The notes beneath the pieces were generated by a model. It had not been told where the DNA came from. It saw only the letters and a list, made by a program, of their open reading frames with translations, and made no database searches. Of a stretch of DNA of 64,000 nucleotides, positions 53,214-62,473 are shown piece after piece (the first letter of the stretch is position 1; each line of letters starts with the position of its first letter). The stretch lies in the NCBI RefSeq assembly GCF_004769555.1, contig NZ_RQFY01000004.1:1971520-2035519 (forward strand). The letters are read 5' to 3'. The position numbers were made by a program, and so were the translations under genes. The stretch comes from Leptospira koniambonensis. Its GTDB lineage: Bacteria; Spirochaetota; Leptospiria; Leptospirales; Leptospiraceae.

Positions 53214-53947
53214 TGCAACCTCGTTTTAGAATGTTTGCAGGACCGAACGGTTCAGGAAAGAGCACTTTTTATACAAAGTTGCGAAATGCAGAAATTATTC
53301 ACACTGACTTTTATATAAGTGCCGATCGGATCGAGGCCGGACTTAGAGAAAGTAAAAGATTCGTTTTTAATGCGTATCGGATCAGTGTTTCTGAAGAAGA
53401 ATTTTTCCACTCCTTATCTAGATCCAGTTTAATCAATAAACAAAATAATCTGAATCCTTACGACTGGTTCTCATTGTCGAAAGGAATTTTGAATGTGAAA
53501 CCTTCCGGAATAAATTCCTATTCTGCCGCGATGATTGCTGACATTCTTACAAAAAAACTAATTGCAAAACGGCAGAGTTTCTGTTTTGAAACGGTAATGA
53601 GTCATTCGTCTAAGACGGATTTGCTACGTTTAGCCAAAATGGCCGGTTACAAGATTTACTTTTATTTCATTTATACTCAAGATCCAAAATTGAATATCCA
53701 GCGAGTAATTCAGAGGGTGAATGAAGGCGGCCATAATGTGGATTCTGATAAGATAATAGAAAGATATAAAAGAAGTTTTAAATTATTGCCTACAGCATTA
53801 AAAATCTCTGATCGAGCATACTTATTGGATAATACGGAAGAATTTGAAACTGTCGCCGAAAAAGAGGGAGAAAATTTTTTCTGGCATGTTTCAAATATCC
53901 CAAATCCGCTTAAACCAGTCCAAAAACTTTATCCATATAGATCCTAA
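53213..53947 (+). CDS. zeta-toxin-like P-loop kinase
   Basis: 244 residues. The Walker A motif FAGPNGSGKST has K16. YISADRI around 35-40 corresponds to the Asn-Ala-Asp region of zeta toxins. FCFETVMSH (E126) and the Arg-containing ERYKRS near 183-188 match the substrate and lid regions. Zeta toxins phosphorylate UDP-N-acetylglucosamine, but related kinases have other substrates. Residues about 43-100 are an insert not typical of short zeta proteins. The partner gene upstream is translationally coupled. A strong bidirectional terminator follows. Confidence 0.75.
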   Translation: MQPRFRMFAGPNGSGKSTFYTKLRNAEIIHTDFYISADRIEAGLRESKRFVFNAYRISVSEEEFFHSLSRSSLINKQNNLNPYDWFSLSKGILNVKPSGINSYSAAMIADILTKKLIAKRQSFCFETVMSHSSKTDLLRLAKMAGYKIYFYFIYTQDPKLNIQRVIQRVNEGGHNVDSDKIIERYKRSFKLLPTALKISDRAYLLDNTEEFETVAEKEGENFFWHVSNIPNPLKPVQKLYPYRS

Positions 53948-53969
53948 TCGCCCAGGACTCCTGAAATAA

Positions 53970-53997
53970 AAAAGGACAGAGTAAACTCTGTCCTTTT
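53970..53997. terminator. bidirectional Rho-independent terminator
   Basis: AAAAGGACAGAG at 53970-53981, loop TAAA, then CTCTGTCCTTTT at 53986-53997: a perfect 12-base stem with A and T tracts on both sides. It serves the convergent zeta-toxin and gltA genes. Confidence 0.92.
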
Positions 53998-54020
53998 GAA
54001 AATATCGACCTTGAAAAATT

Positions 54021-55307
54021 TTACTTTTTCTTAGCGCTATCGTAAGCAGTGTCAGTCGCTCCAGTATAGATCTGACGAGGTCTACCGATTTTCATATCAG
54101 GAGATTCGATCATTTCTTTCCATTGAGCGATCCAACCTGGAAGACGTCCCATTGCAAACATTACTGTGAACATGTTCACTGGAATTCCAAGTGCACGGTA
54201 AATAATACCACTATAGAAGTCTACGTTCGGATAAAGTTTTCTTTCGACGAAGTAAGAATCTTTAAGAGCAGCTTCTTCTAATTCTTTAGCGATATCTAAT
54301 AGAGGGTCGTTCACTCCCAATCTGGAAAGAACCGCGTCACAAGCTTTTTTGATAATTTTAGCACGTGGATCAAAGTTTTTGTAAACTCTGTGCCCGAATC
54401 CGGAAAGACGGAATGCATCATTCTTATCTTTTGCTTTTTCTACGATCTTTTTCACTGAAAGACCGGAAGCTTTGATCTCTAAAAGCATTTCTAATACTTC
54501 TTGGTTTGCTCCTCCGTGACGAGGTCCCCAAAGTGCGCAGATACCCGCAGAGATCGCTCCATACAAGTTTGCAAGAGAAGAACCAACTAAACGAACTGTA
54601 GAAGTAGAACAGTTTTGTTCGTGGTCAGCATGAAGTATTAATAAAAGGTTCAGGGCTTTTACGATCTCAGGATCGATATAATATTCTTCACTAGGAACGG
54701 AGAACATCATGTTCAAGAAGTTACTGCAATAATCCAAGTGGTTCATTGGGTGAACAGTAGGTTGGCCTAATGATTTTTTATAAGCGAAGGAAGCGATTGT
54801 AGGGAACTTCGCTAAAAGACGGACCATAGAGATATGTCTATGATCTGGATTTTCTGGATCATAAGAATCTTGGTAATAAGTAGAAAGTGAACCGATCATT
54901 GTGGACATGATCGCCATTGGGTGACCATCTTTAGGAAATCCATTATAAAGACGTTTTAAGTCTTCATGGATCAAAGTGTGCATGGTCAGCTCTTTGTCCC
55001 AATCTTGTAATTCTTTGTCGGAAGGAAGATGGCCATAGATCAAAAGATAAGCAACTTCGGTGAAACTTGATTTTTCGGCCAATTGTTCGATCGGGATACC
55101 ACGGTATCTTAAAATTCCCAACTCTCCATCCAGGAATGTAACTGCGCTCGTGCAGGCACCGGTGTTTAAATAACCGTTATCTAATGTAATGTATCCTGTT
55201 TGTTGTCTGAGTTTGGAGATGTCTATGGCCTTTTCGTTTTCTGTTCCCGTAATGATGGGTAGTTCATATTCTTTACCGTCGATTTTTAAGATTGCGGTGT
55301 TTGCCAT
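54021..55307 (-). CDS. gltA: citrate synthase
   Basis: Condenses acetyl-CoA and oxaloacetate at the entry of the TCA cycle. The 428-residue chain is of the hexameric, Gram-negative type. The segment ILHADHEQNCSTSTVRLVGS, the catalytic His regions GPRHGGANQEV and GFGHRVYKNFDPR, and the PNVDFYSGIIYRALG aspartate are all present. A strong AGGAG ribosome site precedes the ATG. It is transcribed alone and closed by the perfect terminator at 53970. Confidence 0.96.
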   Translation of the reverse strand: MANTAILKIDGKEYELPIITGTENEKAIDISKLRQQTGYITLDNGYLNTGACTSAVTFLDGELGILRYRGIPIEQLAEKSSFTEVAYLLIYGHLPSDKELQDWDKELTMHTLIHEDLKRLYNGFPKDGHPMAIMSTMIGSLSTYYQDSYDPENPDHRHISMVRLLAKFPTIASFAYKKSLGQPTVHPMNHLDYCSNFLNMMFSVPSEEYYIDPEIVKALNLLLILHADHEQNCSTSTVRLVGSSLANLYGAISAGICALWGPRHGGANQEVLEMLLEIKASGLSVKKIVEKAKDKNDAFRLSGFGHRVYKNFDPRAKIIKKACDAVLSRLGVNDPLLDIAKELEEAALKDSYFVERKLYPNVDFYSGIIYRALGIPVNMFTVMFAMGRLPGWIAQWKEMIESPDMKIGRPRQIYTGATDTAYDSAKKK

Positions 55308-55461
55308 TTTTTACTCCTGTTAGATGAATGATATCGGACGAACCGGCATAAGGTAGACCTTGGGACAGAGAGGTGAAATTGAAAATTCTGCCCGGTCCTT
55401 AGTACTATTTCACGGATCTGAAATTCTAGACAATCCAAAAAAAAGAATCCGTTTTGTCAGC

Positions 55462-57717
55462 TTAGCGGTTTTTGTACTGCCTTAAACTTTGGTAATTATA
55501 ATAGTTTGACGTTACGATCCTGCAATAATCACGGGGTTCTTTTAAAGGAAGTTCTTCCAAAAAGTGATTAAAATCTCCATGATAATGATTTCGTTTCCAT
55601 TTTCTGAGATTTCCCGGACCTCCGTTATAAGCGATAGAAGCCCATTTCAAATCGTTTTCATTGGAAGAAAGAAGATATTTTAGGAATTTTGCACCCATTT
55701 GGATAGAAATTTCCGGATCAAAAAGAGAATAAGGACCAAGTCCTAAACCTTGGGCTAAACCTTTTCCAGTAGGTCCCATAATCTGCATGAGACCTCTAGC
55801 ATTGGAAGAAGATACAGCATTCTCCTTAAAAAAGGATTCCTGCCTCATCACAGCATATACAATATCTTCTTCGATCCCGAAAGATTTAGAATAATGAGAA
55901 ACTATATCTCTATGAGGTCTAGGATAGATCCTGGACGCGAGTTTGGAGGGGAGAAGGATCACATCATCAGGGATCCTTCTTCTTTTCATTAGATTTCTTG
56001 TATGGAATACAGTTAAGTATTGGTTACCTGTAACCTCTCCCAGTGCCGCGAAAATTTCGTCTTTTTCTTCTTCGGATGTTCCAGTTTGCAAAACAAATTT
56101 ATCTATCAGGGAACTTGCATGAGCCATCTCTCCGATCTCTAAATATTCTTTAGCATTTTGTAATAGAGTATTTCCTCTTACCTTGCTATGAGCAGAATCT
56201 ATCCGAACATCCAGGGAGAATGAATCCGGAAAATAGGCAAATTCCAGATCTCTTCCAATGATCTTATCCGAATATTTAGGATCTCCTGAAGTCAGAGAAA
56301 GATATTCGTATAATGTATCCTTGTTTCTAAGAGGACTGTCCGGTTGTTGGATAGAAGAGATCTCTGTTGCAAATTCTTCTCGGATGACTCTCGTATAGTA
56401 AGAACCTGGAATGAATTTATAATAAGATTTTAACCAAGAGTGAAGTTCATCCTGTTTACCTTTGGATTTTAAACTTCTCAAATACCAATACACCAATCTA
56501 CCTTTGACTGGAAGATTGGGGATACGTTTTAAGGCCTCTTTCCAATAAGATTCTTCTAAGAAATGAGAATGGTCCCCGATCAAAAGATCGATCAGCTCAT
56601 CTTGGCGGATTAGATTATAAGGATTTTTTTCGAGAGAAGATAGAAGTCCGTTAAAATATTTATCTCTTTCTCCTAAACGTTTATAAGCCCTTGCATACGC
56701 ATATTCCACAGATTCGGAGGAAGATAAATTTGTTTTTTCTAATAGATCTAAACCTGATTTTGCCAAGTTTTGGTTGGAGAGTTCTACAGACATGGCTGCA
56801 GTAAATTCAGGGAAATATTCTGCATAACTCTTATGCCTGGAGAAAAGAGAAAAAAGCCTTTCCGGATAATATTGGACTAAACCTCTTGCGGCGGCCTTCC
56901 AACTTTCAGGCCTTTCAAAAACGATGGAACCGAAATATTGGTGAGAAGATATAAAAGATTTTTTATCGCTCGCATCCAAGAAAGGGATAAATAAAACTCC
57001 TTTATCTAAAGGGATCTGTTTATAAAAGGATTCTCCCTTCCAAGTCCTTAAATCAGTATAAATATCCTTTTTAACGTAAGAAGGAACATTTGCATCTTCT
57101 GCGAGAGCATATAAAAGATTTTCTCCCTTCTGCACTTCTCCGAATTTATATAATGCCTTTGCGTATCTATAATAAGCCATAGCTCCGAAAAATTCTTTCT
57201 TATCTTTTTCGGAAAAACTTTCGGCGTAGTCCTTTGCTTCTTTGAATTCTCCATTTTCGTAATGAATACGAAGAATTTCCCCAATTACATTTTTATAAAT
57301 AGGATCATATTCAGGAGGAAGTTTTTTGAGATAAGAGATAAGTTCGGAAGAAGATAAACTTTTTCTTTTTACCATTTCCTCATACAATTTCCAAAAACTC
57401 ATTTTGGAGACTGCATTCATGGGAGGAAGAGGGTTCTTGATCAGACTATGAAGTTCTTCTTTAGTAACTCCGACCACAAGTCTTCCTTTTAAAAGGGAGA
57501 CTAGGTATCTGAATTTGTTGCTCTCGTCCCCGTCCGGATGTGTTTCATGGAAACGGACGAGTGCGTATACCTCGGACTCTTTGGAGGGAGATCTTTCCCT
57601 GAAAATCCTGCGGATTTTTTCTAAACTATAGGATTTGACCAAGTATTTTAGGTCGTCGTCCGCAAAAAGACTGCCGACAACTAGAAACGGGAGTAACCCC
57701 AGAATCGTTTTTTTCAT
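55462..57717 (-). CDS. slt: soluble lytic transglycosylase, Slt-type
   Basis: Periplasmic muramidase that cleaves peptidoglycan glycan strands with formation of anhydromuramic acid. The signal peptide MKKTILGLLPFLVVGSLFAD is followed by a long helical superhelix (residues about 25-600) with repeated TPR-like units. The C-terminal SLT domain has the catalytic E627 in VMRQESFF, then SSNARGLMQIMGPTGKGLA, IAYNGGPGNLRKW and the final DYCRIVTSNYYNYQ. The 751-residue size and layout are like E. coli Slt70, somewhat longer. Gene name by family resemblance. The start is the first ATG. Confidence 0.9.
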   Translation of the reverse strand: MKKTILGLLPFLVVGSLFADDDLKYLVKSYSLEKIRRIFRERSPSKESEVYALVRFHETHPDGDESNKFRYLVSLLKGRLVVGVTKEELHSLIKNPLPPMNAVSKMSFWKLYEEMVKRKSLSSSELISYLKKLPPEYDPIYKNVIGEILRIHYENGEFKEAKDYAESFSEKDKKEFFGAMAYYRYAKALYKFGEVQKGENLLYALAEDANVPSYVKKDIYTDLRTWKGESFYKQIPLDKGVLFIPFLDASDKKSFISSHQYFGSIVFERPESWKAAARGLVQYYPERLFSLFSRHKSYAEYFPEFTAAMSVELSNQNLAKSGLDLLEKTNLSSSESVEYAYARAYKRLGERDKYFNGLLSSLEKNPYNLIRQDELIDLLIGDHSHFLEESYWKEALKRIPNLPVKGRLVYWYLRSLKSKGKQDELHSWLKSYYKFIPGSYYTRVIREEFATEISSIQQPDSPLRNKDTLYEYLSLTSGDPKYSDKIIGRDLEFAYFPDSFSLDVRIDSAHSKVRGNTLLQNAKEYLEIGEMAHASSLIDKFVLQTGTSEEEKDEIFAALGEVTGNQYLTVFHTRNLMKRRRIPDDVILLPSKLASRIYPRPHRDIVSHYSKSFGIEEDIVYAVMRQESFFKENAVSSSNARGLMQIMGPTGKGLAQGLGLGPYSLFDPEISIQMGAKFLKYLLSSNENDLKWASIAYNGGPGNLRKWKRNHYHGDFNHFLEELPLKEPRDYCRIVTSNYYNYQSLRQYKNR

Positions 57718-57774
57718 GCGATTCTTCTCTCTTAATCTGCCTTAAAAAGGGTTCAACTCCAAAAAGGAGTCTTT

Positions 57775-59055
57775 ATGCATATATCGGTATCAAATACAGA
57801 ATGGCCTGAAATAACTTTAAGTCATCCAGACTTCGTAAGTAAAAAACAGGATAGAAAACCTGATTCGGATATCATCCGGCTCAAAACAAAAATTTTAGAT
57901 CATTATAGTGGAAGTATTCTTACACATTTGAGACCTTCTCATTGTTTCAGATCGGACTTATTTGGAAGATTTGTATTCCATTCTCCTCGCCTAGATTGGA
58001 TCAGAGAAGACGGGATAACAGAAAGAGAAGAAAAACTTCTGCGCTTATTCTTCCAAGAATTGTTAGATGAGCTAAAAGGAAATTTGGTTTGGGACCCAGA
58101 ATTATTTTTCTTATGTTCTGCATTTCTACTTTGCGAAGATAGAATTCGAGACTACCAAGAATTGGTATATTCTTTTGGAGAAGATCTGAAAGAAGCGAAA
58201 GAAGGCAGAAGGTTATTATATTTCATAGGCGCTATTTCTGAATCAGAAAGTTTTCTGAAAGATGGACTTGAAAGAAAAGAGAGAATAAGCTATCACCACA
58301 AACAGCAAGGACTAAGCCAAGAAGAGCAGAATGAATTATTCGATTTAGTAATTTCTTCCCAAGAACCTGATCTGGCTGGACTTGCTTATTTCTATTTCAA
58401 AGACAAAAAAGAAGGGATCCGAAACATTAAAGTTTTAGATGCAAGCATCGCAAGAAGGATAGAAGAATTTTCCAGAACAGAAGCTGACTTCTTCTTGGAT
58501 CAATATTCTCTCAGACATCCAATCTTGGACAGATTTTTCTTAGTTAAAAAATGCAAACCAAGAGATTTCGTATTCGAATGGATTTCTGAAGAGAAAAAGA
58601 AAAACGGAAGAGAAGAATTAAAAGAAACTCTGCGTGATTCTATCCAAGAAGGAAGTGATGATTCCTTATTTGAACGTTACAAAATCCTAAAAGAACAAGG
58701 AATGTCTTATACACTTAGACCATTCGAACTTTTAGTTCTTTGGAATTCCACTGTCGCCGGAGAATTAGATTCTGAAATGATCTCTGTTCGATCCCAAACA
58801 CCAGGTTCTTATCTAAGCCAAAGAGCAATTGCGGTCCAAGAATTTAAGGATAAAAAGTTTGAAGCTTTCAGAGAGAGATTAGTGCTTACAGGAAGATTTC
58901 AATATTCTCCTGAAATGGTTTATCTAAAAGCAATCTCACTTTTGGAAACCGGACCTGTGGAAGAAGGAGTCCAACTCATGGAGTCATTGGTCTACAAATT
59001 TCCACAGTCCGATTTTTTAAGATCGGTTTTGGAAAGGTATAAGAGAAAAAGCTGA
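57775..59055 (+). CDS. hypothetical helical-repeat protein
   Basis: 426 residues, no signal peptide or membrane segment. It starts at an ATG after AAGGAGTC, a strong ribosome site. The sequence is almost all helical, rich in Glu, Lys and Leu. The C-terminus has a TPR-like unit (MVYLKAISLLETGPVEEGVQ with LMESLVYKFPQSDF). No catalytic motif was recognised. It is divergent from the lytic transglycosylase gene, 57 bases away. Confidence 0.55.
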   Translation: MHISVSNTEWPEITLSHPDFVSKKQDRKPDSDIIRLKTKILDHYSGSILTHLRPSHCFRSDLFGRFVFHSPRLDWIREDGITEREEKLLRLFFQELLDELKGNLVWDPELFFLCSAFLLCEDRIRDYQELVYSFGEDLKEAKEGRRLLYFIGAISESESFLKDGLERKERISYHHKQQGLSQEEQNELFDLVISSQEPDLAGLAYFYFKDKKEGIRNIKVLDASIARRIEEFSRTEADFFLDQYSLRHPILDRFFLVKKCKPRDFVFEWISEEKKKNGREELKETLRDSIQEGSDDSLFERYKILKEQGMSYTLRPFELLVLWNSTVAGELDSEMISVRSQTPGSYLSQRAIAVQEFKDKKFEAFRERLVLTGRFQYSPEMVYLKAISLLETGPVEEGVQLMESLVYKFPQSDFLRSVLERYKRKS

Positions 59056-59056
59056 C

Positions 59057-60388
59057 TTAATAAGGGAAAGCGGTTTTTCCAACGATATTTAAGGTTTTCG
59101 AATCCTGTATCGCAAAAGAATAATATAATGAGCCCGTTGTTAAGGCATAGATAGAACGAGCATAAGTATATTTATTCTCGTAGCCGACTCTGCTAGTTCC
59201 CGTGTGAGTTCCGGAAGTATCGTAAGATGTAAAGAATACATCCGATAAGCCCGTGGCAGAAACTGGGAACCCATTACCGGATACTGTTCCATACGTATAA
59301 ACCTGATTCGAGACAAACGCTAGTCCGGCTTGTCGGACGTTTGTATTGTTATATCCAACTGCTTTTGTCCATTGTTTAGCTCCGGAAGGATCATACTGAG
59401 CCACATAAGTGTTCATAGTTCCTGGAACAGAAATCCCATCTACAAATCCGGCTCCATCTCTATTGCCCCCCAAATAAACATTTCCACTCGGATCAGTAGT
59501 CATACCTGTTGGAATGTACTGATTTACAGTCAGTGCAAAATTTCTAGACCATTGGAAAGCTATATTCGAATCATATTTTGCGATGAATACAGTTCCACTT
59601 GTACCTGGCGTAGTTTGTCCCCCTAATGAACCGTATGTGATTCCGGAAAAATAAATATTTCCGCTAGAGTCTAGTGTAAGCCGATCGGCTCGAGTACGTT
59701 TTCCACTCGCACCTAATAAAGTCGTCGAAAGTAGATTTCCGTCCGTATCATATTTAATTAGAAAGGCGTCTGAGCTTCCACTAGGAACTTGTCCATTCAA
59801 AGTGGTGCTGGTTTCTCCTACCAAAAATACATATCCGTCAGAGTTGACTTGGATTTCGCTTGGAGCGAAGGAAAGGAATTTGGTCCAAACAAAATCTCCG
59901 CCTAAATCCAATTTGGTGAGGAAGCGGCAACTTGTTGTGCAGGTTTCACCGCCTACGTTCCCATTGGAGATTCCCAAAATAAATGTGTTACCGAACATAT
60001 CGACTCCGGCGCTTTTGATCTGTCCTCCCGTTCCAGGCTTATCTACGAGTATAGTAATCCAATCTCTACATGTTGCAGTATTAGAAAATTTCATTACAAA
60101 AGGCATAGTATAACCATTTGGATTTTTACCTCCAAGATTATCCGAGGTTTCGCCGATTATAAATATTCTGTCGCCGAAATTAGCTAGGATCTTTAGAGGG
60201 TCAGTATTTTTATGCCCCAAAGGATCTGAACTAAGGACGCAGTCAGGCTCTATATATGGATCTTCGACAGGACTAGAGAACATGGTCGCCAATAGAGGAA
60301 GAAAATCATTACCACCATTTGGGGAACTGCAGAAGTTTAATAAAAGTAATACGAAAAGAAGAAGTGTTCGGTTGAAGAAAGATCTCAT
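59057..60388 (-). CDS. lipoprotein with SBBP-type beta-propeller repeats
   Basis: The ATG at 60388 gives the signal MRSFFNRTLLLFVLLLLNFC with lipobox LLNFC; a start at 60400 adds four residues. About 400 residues of repeats follow, each with a GN(I/V)Y(F/L)(S/G)G-type core and an (F/Y)(I/V)AKYD strand, for example LDSSGNIYFSGITYGSLGG and TDPSGNVYLGGNRDGAG. This SBBP/propeller pattern is frequent in Leptospira surface lipoproteins. Two cysteine pairs may form disulfides. It ends 2 bases from the convergent hypothetical gene. Confidence 0.75.
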   Translation of the reverse strand: MRSFFNRTLLLFVLLLLNFCSSPNGGNDFLPLLATMFSSPVEDPYIEPDCVLSSDPLGHKNTDPLKILANFGDRIFIIGETSDNLGGKNPNGYTMPFVMKFSNTATCRDWITILVDKPGTGGQIKSAGVDMFGNTFILGISNGNVGGETCTTSCRFLTKLDLGGDFVWTKFLSFAPSEIQVNSDGYVFLVGETSTTLNGQVPSGSSDAFLIKYDTDGNLLSTTLLGASGKRTRADRLTLDSSGNIYFSGITYGSLGGQTTPGTSGTVFIAKYDSNIAFQWSRNFALTVNQYIPTGMTTDPSGNVYLGGNRDGAGFVDGISVPGTMNTYVAQYDPSGAKQWTKAVGYNNTNVRQAGLAFVSNQVYTYGTVSGNGFPVSATGLSDVFFTSYDTSGTHTGTSRVGYENKYTYARSIYALTTGSLYYSFAIQDSKTLNIVGKTAFPY

Positions 60389-60624
60389 ATATATATTCAA
60401 TGTATTCTAATGCTTGAAATTCCGGACAAAGTATCCGAATTTAAATGAAAAATAACGTTCTTTGTGGAGCGAGTGATTTTTAAGGTTCTTGCTCTGATTC
60501 TTCATAAGTTCCTGTCTATAGCTTTATCCCAAATCGAAGTTTTCTCCCCCAAATTGGTCAAAAAATAGAAGGAGAATTTCCTTGCCTTAGAACTGTACTT
60601 CTTCTAAAATTTGCCTAAGACCCT

Positions 60625-61395
60625 ATGGCCATCACCCAAGAGCAAATCCTAGAACTCCAACGTCATCAAAAGATGATCCAACAATTGGAGAAGATCATAA
60701 GACTTTCCAAAAACGACGAGCAGAAGTATAGGGCCACTAGGGATTTGGATAAATACAGAAACCGGATGAGGGAAATTTCTCCAGAGGGGATTCCAGACAA
60801 TCTCGAAACTGCCGCAGAGCAGATCCGTATGTTCCGTGAAAATCCAGATGCAGCGGGAAGGATCTTGGCCAAGTATCCGATCATGAAAATTTCTCCAAAC
60901 TCTAACGATACTGAGGTGAATCAGATCGGGACTTGGATCAATGTATTGGATCGGGAATATCTTCCTATATTAAATGAAACTCATATTCGTTTCGACTTCT
61001 CACATGGAAATGAGAAGGACGGAGTGGTCAAACATATGGAGAATATCCGTCGGAACATCAAGGTTTTGACGGAAACCATAGAAGAATACCAAGCTGCTGA
61101 AAAACAAGATTTCAGAGAGCAGCTAAGCCGGATGAAGAATAAACAGACCCGTATTTTTATCGCAGAAGCTTTTGAAATGTTCCAAAAGTTTAATGAATTC
61201 CTCTCCAAGGTCTTGGGAGAATTTAAAGCAGGCGGGGGAGTGATTATGAACATAGAAGATAATATCACTTTTAATTCTCGTTTTGAGAAGGCGACTGAGT
61301 TGGAAGGTAAATCCATTCCAGAGGCCTTGGATGAATTTAGGGAATTCACCGCAGAAGTTTTGGATCGGATCAACGTTCCGAATATAAAACATTAA
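60625..61395 (+). CDS. hypothetical coiled-coil protein
   Basis: 256 residues, cytoplasmic by sequence. Residues 1-55 form a charged helix (LELQRHQKMIQQLEKIIRLS), and a second long helix spans about 135-180. The middle and C-terminal parts are mixed (PILNETHIRFDFSHGNEKDG, GGGVIMNIEDNITFNSRFEK). No known domain was recognised. It is divergent from the propeller lipoprotein gene with a gap of about 235 bases that shows no clear promoter. Confidence 0.5.
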   Translation: MAITQEQILELQRHQKMIQQLEKIIRLSKNDEQKYRATRDLDKYRNRMREISPEGIPDNLETAAEQIRMFRENPDAAGRILAKYPIMKISPNSNDTEVNQIGTWINVLDREYLPILNETHIRFDFSHGNEKDGVVKHMENIRRNIKVLTETIEEYQAAEKQDFREQLSRMKNKQTRIFIAEAFEMFQKFNEFLSKVLGEFKAGGGVIMNIEDNITFNSRFEKATELEGKSIPEALDEFREFTAEVLDRINVPNIKH

Positions 61396-61445
61396 GATCC
61401 GAATTTTTTAGATCTTCTACAGAACTAAATTCTATAAATTTACTC

Positions 61446-61907
61446 ATGACCTATACGATCAGAAAACTTTCTTCTAATGAAACTCCGCCTATGGATCTTC
61501 TTCTTCTCGCAGATCCGAATGAAAAAATTATACAGTCGTATTGGGACAGAGCCAACTGCTATATACTCGAGTCTGGAAATTCGGAAGTTTTAGGAGTTTA
61601 CGTACTTTTGACGACTCGTCCTGGAACTTCTGAGATCATTAATGTAGCAGTGAAAGAAGGAGAACAAGGCAAGGGGTTTGGGAAAAAATTGGTGCTTCAT
61701 GCGATTTCCCAGGCAAGAGAAGACGGTTTTCATACCCTCGAAATTGGGACAGGCAATGCAGGGATTGGCCAATTGGGTTTGTACCAAAAATGCGGATTTA
61801 GAATTACTGGGATCGATTTCGATTTTTTTACCAAAAATTATCCTGAACCGATCTATGAGAACGGGATCCACTGCCGGGACATGATCCGACTGAGTCTGGA
61901 TCTGTAA
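61446..61907 (+). CDS. GNAT-family N-acetyltransferase
   Basis: 153 residues. The acetyl-CoA-binding motif A is NVAVKEGEQGKGFGKKLVLH, with Q/R-x-x-G-x-G as QGKGFG. Motif B, LGLYQKCGFRITGIDFDFF, is typical. The acceptor cannot be predicted. The gene starts 50 bases after the coiled-coil gene and is followed by a hairpin. Confidence 0.82.
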   Translation: MTYTIRKLSSNETPPMDLLLLADPNEKIIQSYWDRANCYILESGNSEVLGVYVLLTTRPGTSEIINVAVKEGEQGKGFGKKLVLHAISQAREDGFHTLEIGTGNAGIGQLGLYQKCGFRITGIDFDFFTKNYPEPIYENGIHCRDMIRLSLDL

Positions 61908-61952
61908 AAATAGCTTCCAGTTTAAAAAATTCCTTTTCGGAAGGGGCGGGTC

Positions 61953-61974
61953 CGGTTTATTAGTGTATAAACCG
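61953..61974 (+). terminator. hairpin after the GNAT gene
   Basis: CGGTTTAT at 61953-61960, loop TAGTGT, ATAAACCG at 61967-61974: a perfect 8-base stem, 38 bases before the bactofilin start. It lacks a T tract, so it may instead be a leader or operator. Confidence 0.45.
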
Positions 61975-62011
61975 AAAACCTGCGGTCTTTCGCAAATAGG
62001 ATTTTATATTC

Positions 62012-62455
62012 ATGGCACTTGTTAAGAACTCCTCCGAAGTTACAAACTCCACAATCGGCGAAAATTCCTACTTTAACGGAAAATTCTTCATCAATGGATC
62101 CTTAAAGATTGATGGAAAGTTCGAAGGAAAATCTCTCCAAGCGGAACAATTGTATATCGGAGCTTCCGGTAAAGTTCGCACAAACATCACTGCTGCCAGC
62201 GTCATTGTAGAAGGTATCGTAATCGGAAATATCACCGCTCGTAACAGAGTAATGCTTCTTCCTACCTCCAGAATTTTGGGAGATATCCGCACACCGGAAT
62301 TGATCATCCAAAACGGAGTGGTACTCGAAGGACGTTGTATCATTTCCAGCGACCTCAAACATTCCAATAAAGATCATATCGAATTAGAATACGCTAAAGA
62401 CTCTCTAACCTTAGAAAGACTTTTCGGTAAACAAACAACAGCTAAGGAAGCTTAA
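62012..62455 (+). CDS. bactofilin family cytoskeletal protein
   Basis: 147 residues built mainly of the bactofilin beta-helix: repeated short strands such as SYFNGKFFINGSLKIDGKFE, GKVRTNITAASVIVEGIVIG and RILGDIRTPELIIQNGVVLE. Flexible tails lie at both ends. Bactofilins polymerise without nucleotide under the membrane and help shape the cell; in Leptospira biflexa one (LbbD) affects helical shape, as known from the literature. Whether this is the same paralogue cannot be decided here. It is followed 18 bases later by pdxA. Confidence 0.88.
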   Translation: MALVKNSSEVTNSTIGENSYFNGKFFINGSLKIDGKFEGKSLQAEQLYIGASGKVRTNITAASVIVEGIVIGNITARNRVMLLPTSRILGDIRTPELIIQNGVVLEGRCIISSDLKHSNKDHIELEYAKDSLTLERLFGKQTTAKEA

Positions 62456-62473
62456 ATCTCAGGTTAATAGGCC

